From CAZIPZ01 sp964541075 (GTDB lineage: Bacteria; Acidobacteriota; Terriglobia; 20CM-2-55-15), in NCBI GenBank assembly GCA_964541075.1, contig CAZIPZ010000092.1:1-15189 (forward strand): 15,189 bases of DNA, read 5' to 3'. The first letter of the stretch is position 1. Every line of letters starts with the position of its first letter. Under the pieces are notes generated by a model. That model searched no databases, was not told where the DNA came from, and worked only from the letters and a program-made list of their open reading frames with translations. Shown here piece after piece: positions 14,338-15,189 of the stretch. The position numbers and the translations under genes were made by a program.

Positions 14338-14346
14338 ATTATAGCA
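14338..14346 (-). promoter_or_regulatory. Extended -10 promoter of the right-hand operon
   Basis: Read on the minus strand, TGCTATAAT has a perfect TATAAT with an extended -10 TGC. No good -35 is present 16-18 bases upstream. Transcription would start near 14331, leaving only about ten bases before the ATG at 14321 and no Shine-Dalgarno site, so the first gene would have a near-leaderless message. All six genes down to 6159 follow in the same direction without a visible terminator. Confidence 0.6.
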
Positions 14347-14380
14347 AATGCTCGCGCGTCCCACTCGCCGCTTCAGAAAC

Positions 14381-14406
14381 AAAAAGGGGGCCGGAGCCCC
14401 CTTTTT
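14381..14406 (-). terminator. Strong intrinsic (bidirectional) terminator
   Basis: GGGGGC (14386-14391) and GCCCCC (14396-14401) form a perfect six-base-pair GC stem around a four-base CGGA loop. It is flanked by AAAAA (14381-14385) and TTTTT (14402-14406), so the stem can extend to 11 pairs and gives a U-tract in either direction. It lies 16 bases after the stop of the 14423-15189 gene and ends that transcript, separating it from the promoter of the right-hand operon. Confidence 0.9.
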
Positions 14407-14422
14407 ATCCAATCAAACTGGA

Positions 14423-15189
14423 CTAGAACGCCAATATTTCAGCCGCGCCGGTGTTACGGGAAGTGATTGAAGGCGGCGCCAAAACAAGCATTGGCGTGAA
14501 CGATGTGAAGTTCCGGAAATCCGAAACGAACGGAGCTCCGTGACCACCCAAGAAATCCGCTCGAATGAAGATATATCCGGTGAAGTCACCGGTCTGACCT
14601 GCTGCAGCGAGAATTTCGGATAGCAATGCTGTCCAAGTCGCTCCTGCTGCAAGAGTGCCATCTGCCGACAAACCAACGCCCGGCCTTACTGAGCTGCTGG
14701 TGGTCAAGCTAAACGACGTTCCGGCGCCGCTAGCCGTGCGGGGGAAGAAGTCCAACCTGAGGGCGCCGGACTGCGCCGTCATGCCGCCAAACGAACTTCC
14801 ACCCAGCGGGTCAGCGCTGGTGTTCGCTAATGCAAGACCCGTGTCAAACGAGCCGGCCTTTACTGCGAACGGAACCAATAGAGTTGTGTTTGCCGCGACA
14901 ATTGAGACGACTGGTACTGCCGCTGTCTGAGCTTCGGCAAAACGCGGAGAAGCGGTCTTGTCTGGCACCGGCGGAACGGTATCCGTCAATCCACCACCAA
15001 TGGGACTCATTGTGGCTTGGACTGTGATGTTTCCACCAGTCAAGGTTGCAGTCGAGGACACATTGCTAACGGTCACGCTGAACTGAATCGCATCAAGCGT
15101 CGTGGAGCTGGTCGAAACGTTGGCGCCCCAAACTATGGTTGACGTATTATTCGCCGTCGTAATGGTTGTGCGGCTCAGCGATGGAGTTC
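14423..15189 (-). CDS. C-terminal part of a secreted beta-module protein, truncated by the right window edge
   Basis: The frame is open from the right edge to the stop at 14423, giving about 255 residues. The GTG at 15076 is internal to it and I do not take it as the start. The visible part is Thr/Ser/Val-rich and beta-like. It contains SPIGGGLTD...SPRFAEAQ, which matches SPFGSLTES...PRFAED of the protein at 3857-6112. A single module follows (LLVPFAVKAGSFDTGLALAN, then LLSEILAAAGQ and GDFTGYIFIRADFLGG). It is therefore a paralogue of that protein with fewer modules, and the signal peptide would lie outside the window. There is no anchoring motif at the C-terminus (ending AEILAF). A strong terminator follows. 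Likely a surface or extracellular structural protein; function unknown. Confidence 0.8.
   Translation of the reverse strand, partial: TPSLSRTTITTANNTSTIVWGANVSTSSTTLDAIQFSVTVSNVSSTATLTGGNITVQATMSPIGGGLTDTVPPVPDKTASPRFAEAQTAAVPVVSIVAANTTLLVPFAVKAGSFDTGLALANTSADPLGGSSFGGMTAQSGALRLDFFPRTASGAGTSFSLTTSSSVRPGVGLSADGTLAAGATWTALLSEILAAAGQTGDFTGYIFIRADFLGGHGAPFVSDFRNFTSFTPMLVLAPPSITSRNTGAAEILAF

Noticed and set aside
1..15189. Mobile elements, CRISPR arrays, tRNA or rRNA genes
   Set aside because: I saw no transposase or integrase motif, no regularly spaced repeats, and no tRNA- or rRNA-like stretch. Nearly all of the window is accounted for by protein genes.

Overview
This window looks like part of a bacterial metagenome-assembled contig. 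A run of ten Ns at 843-852 marks a scaffold join. Base composition is near 50% GC by eye. The large secreted beta-rich modular proteins, a bacterial TMTC-like (GT-C plus TPR) membrane protein and a DPM-synthase-like GT2/DUF2304 pair together suggest an Acidobacteriota-type Gram-negative. That assignment is inference, because there is no rRNA or other marker gene. The kdsD-type gene independently suggests a Kdo-containing outer surface.

Layout, left to right. (1) 2-250 (+) is the 3' end of an unrecognised gene cut by the window edge. (2) 271-3521 (-) is a four-gene operon transcribed right to left: GT4 glycosyltransferase, D-arabinose-5-phosphate isomerase (kdsD/kpsF type), DPM-synthase-like GT2 (interrupted by the assembly gap) and DUF2304 membrane protein. 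(3) 3522-3856 is a 335-base divergent intergenic region with a promoter and two small palindromes. (4) 3857-6112 (+) is a 751-residue secreted protein with about four tandem beta-rich modules. (5) 6159-14321 (-) is a six-gene operon. In order of transcription it encodes a secreted NTF2-like/DUF1573-like protein, a second GT2, a TMTC-like membrane glycosyltransferase with TPRs, an extended SDR nucleotide-sugar epimerase/dehydratase, a second GT4, and a secreted lamin-tail-domain protein carrying the same kind of beta modules. Gaps within this operon run from -4 to +29 nt. An extended -10 promoter lies at 14338-14346. (6) 14381-14406 is a strong intrinsic terminator separating that operon from (7) 14423-15189 (-), the C-terminal part of a third secreted module protein, truncated by the right edge and related to the protein at 3857-6112.

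Working hypothesis: the window encodes surface glycan synthesis joined to large Ser/Thr-rich secreted beta-sandwich proteins. Two GT2 enzymes of the polyprenyl-phosphate-sugar synthase type could charge a lipid carrier. The TMTC-like GT-C protein could use that donor on the periplasmic side. The co-transcribed lamin-tail protein and its paralogues would be candidate acceptors. This would parallel eukaryotic DPM1/TMTC O-mannosylation of cadherin beta-sandwich domains. The gene content and layout are seen in the sequence; the enzyme-substrate link is inference.
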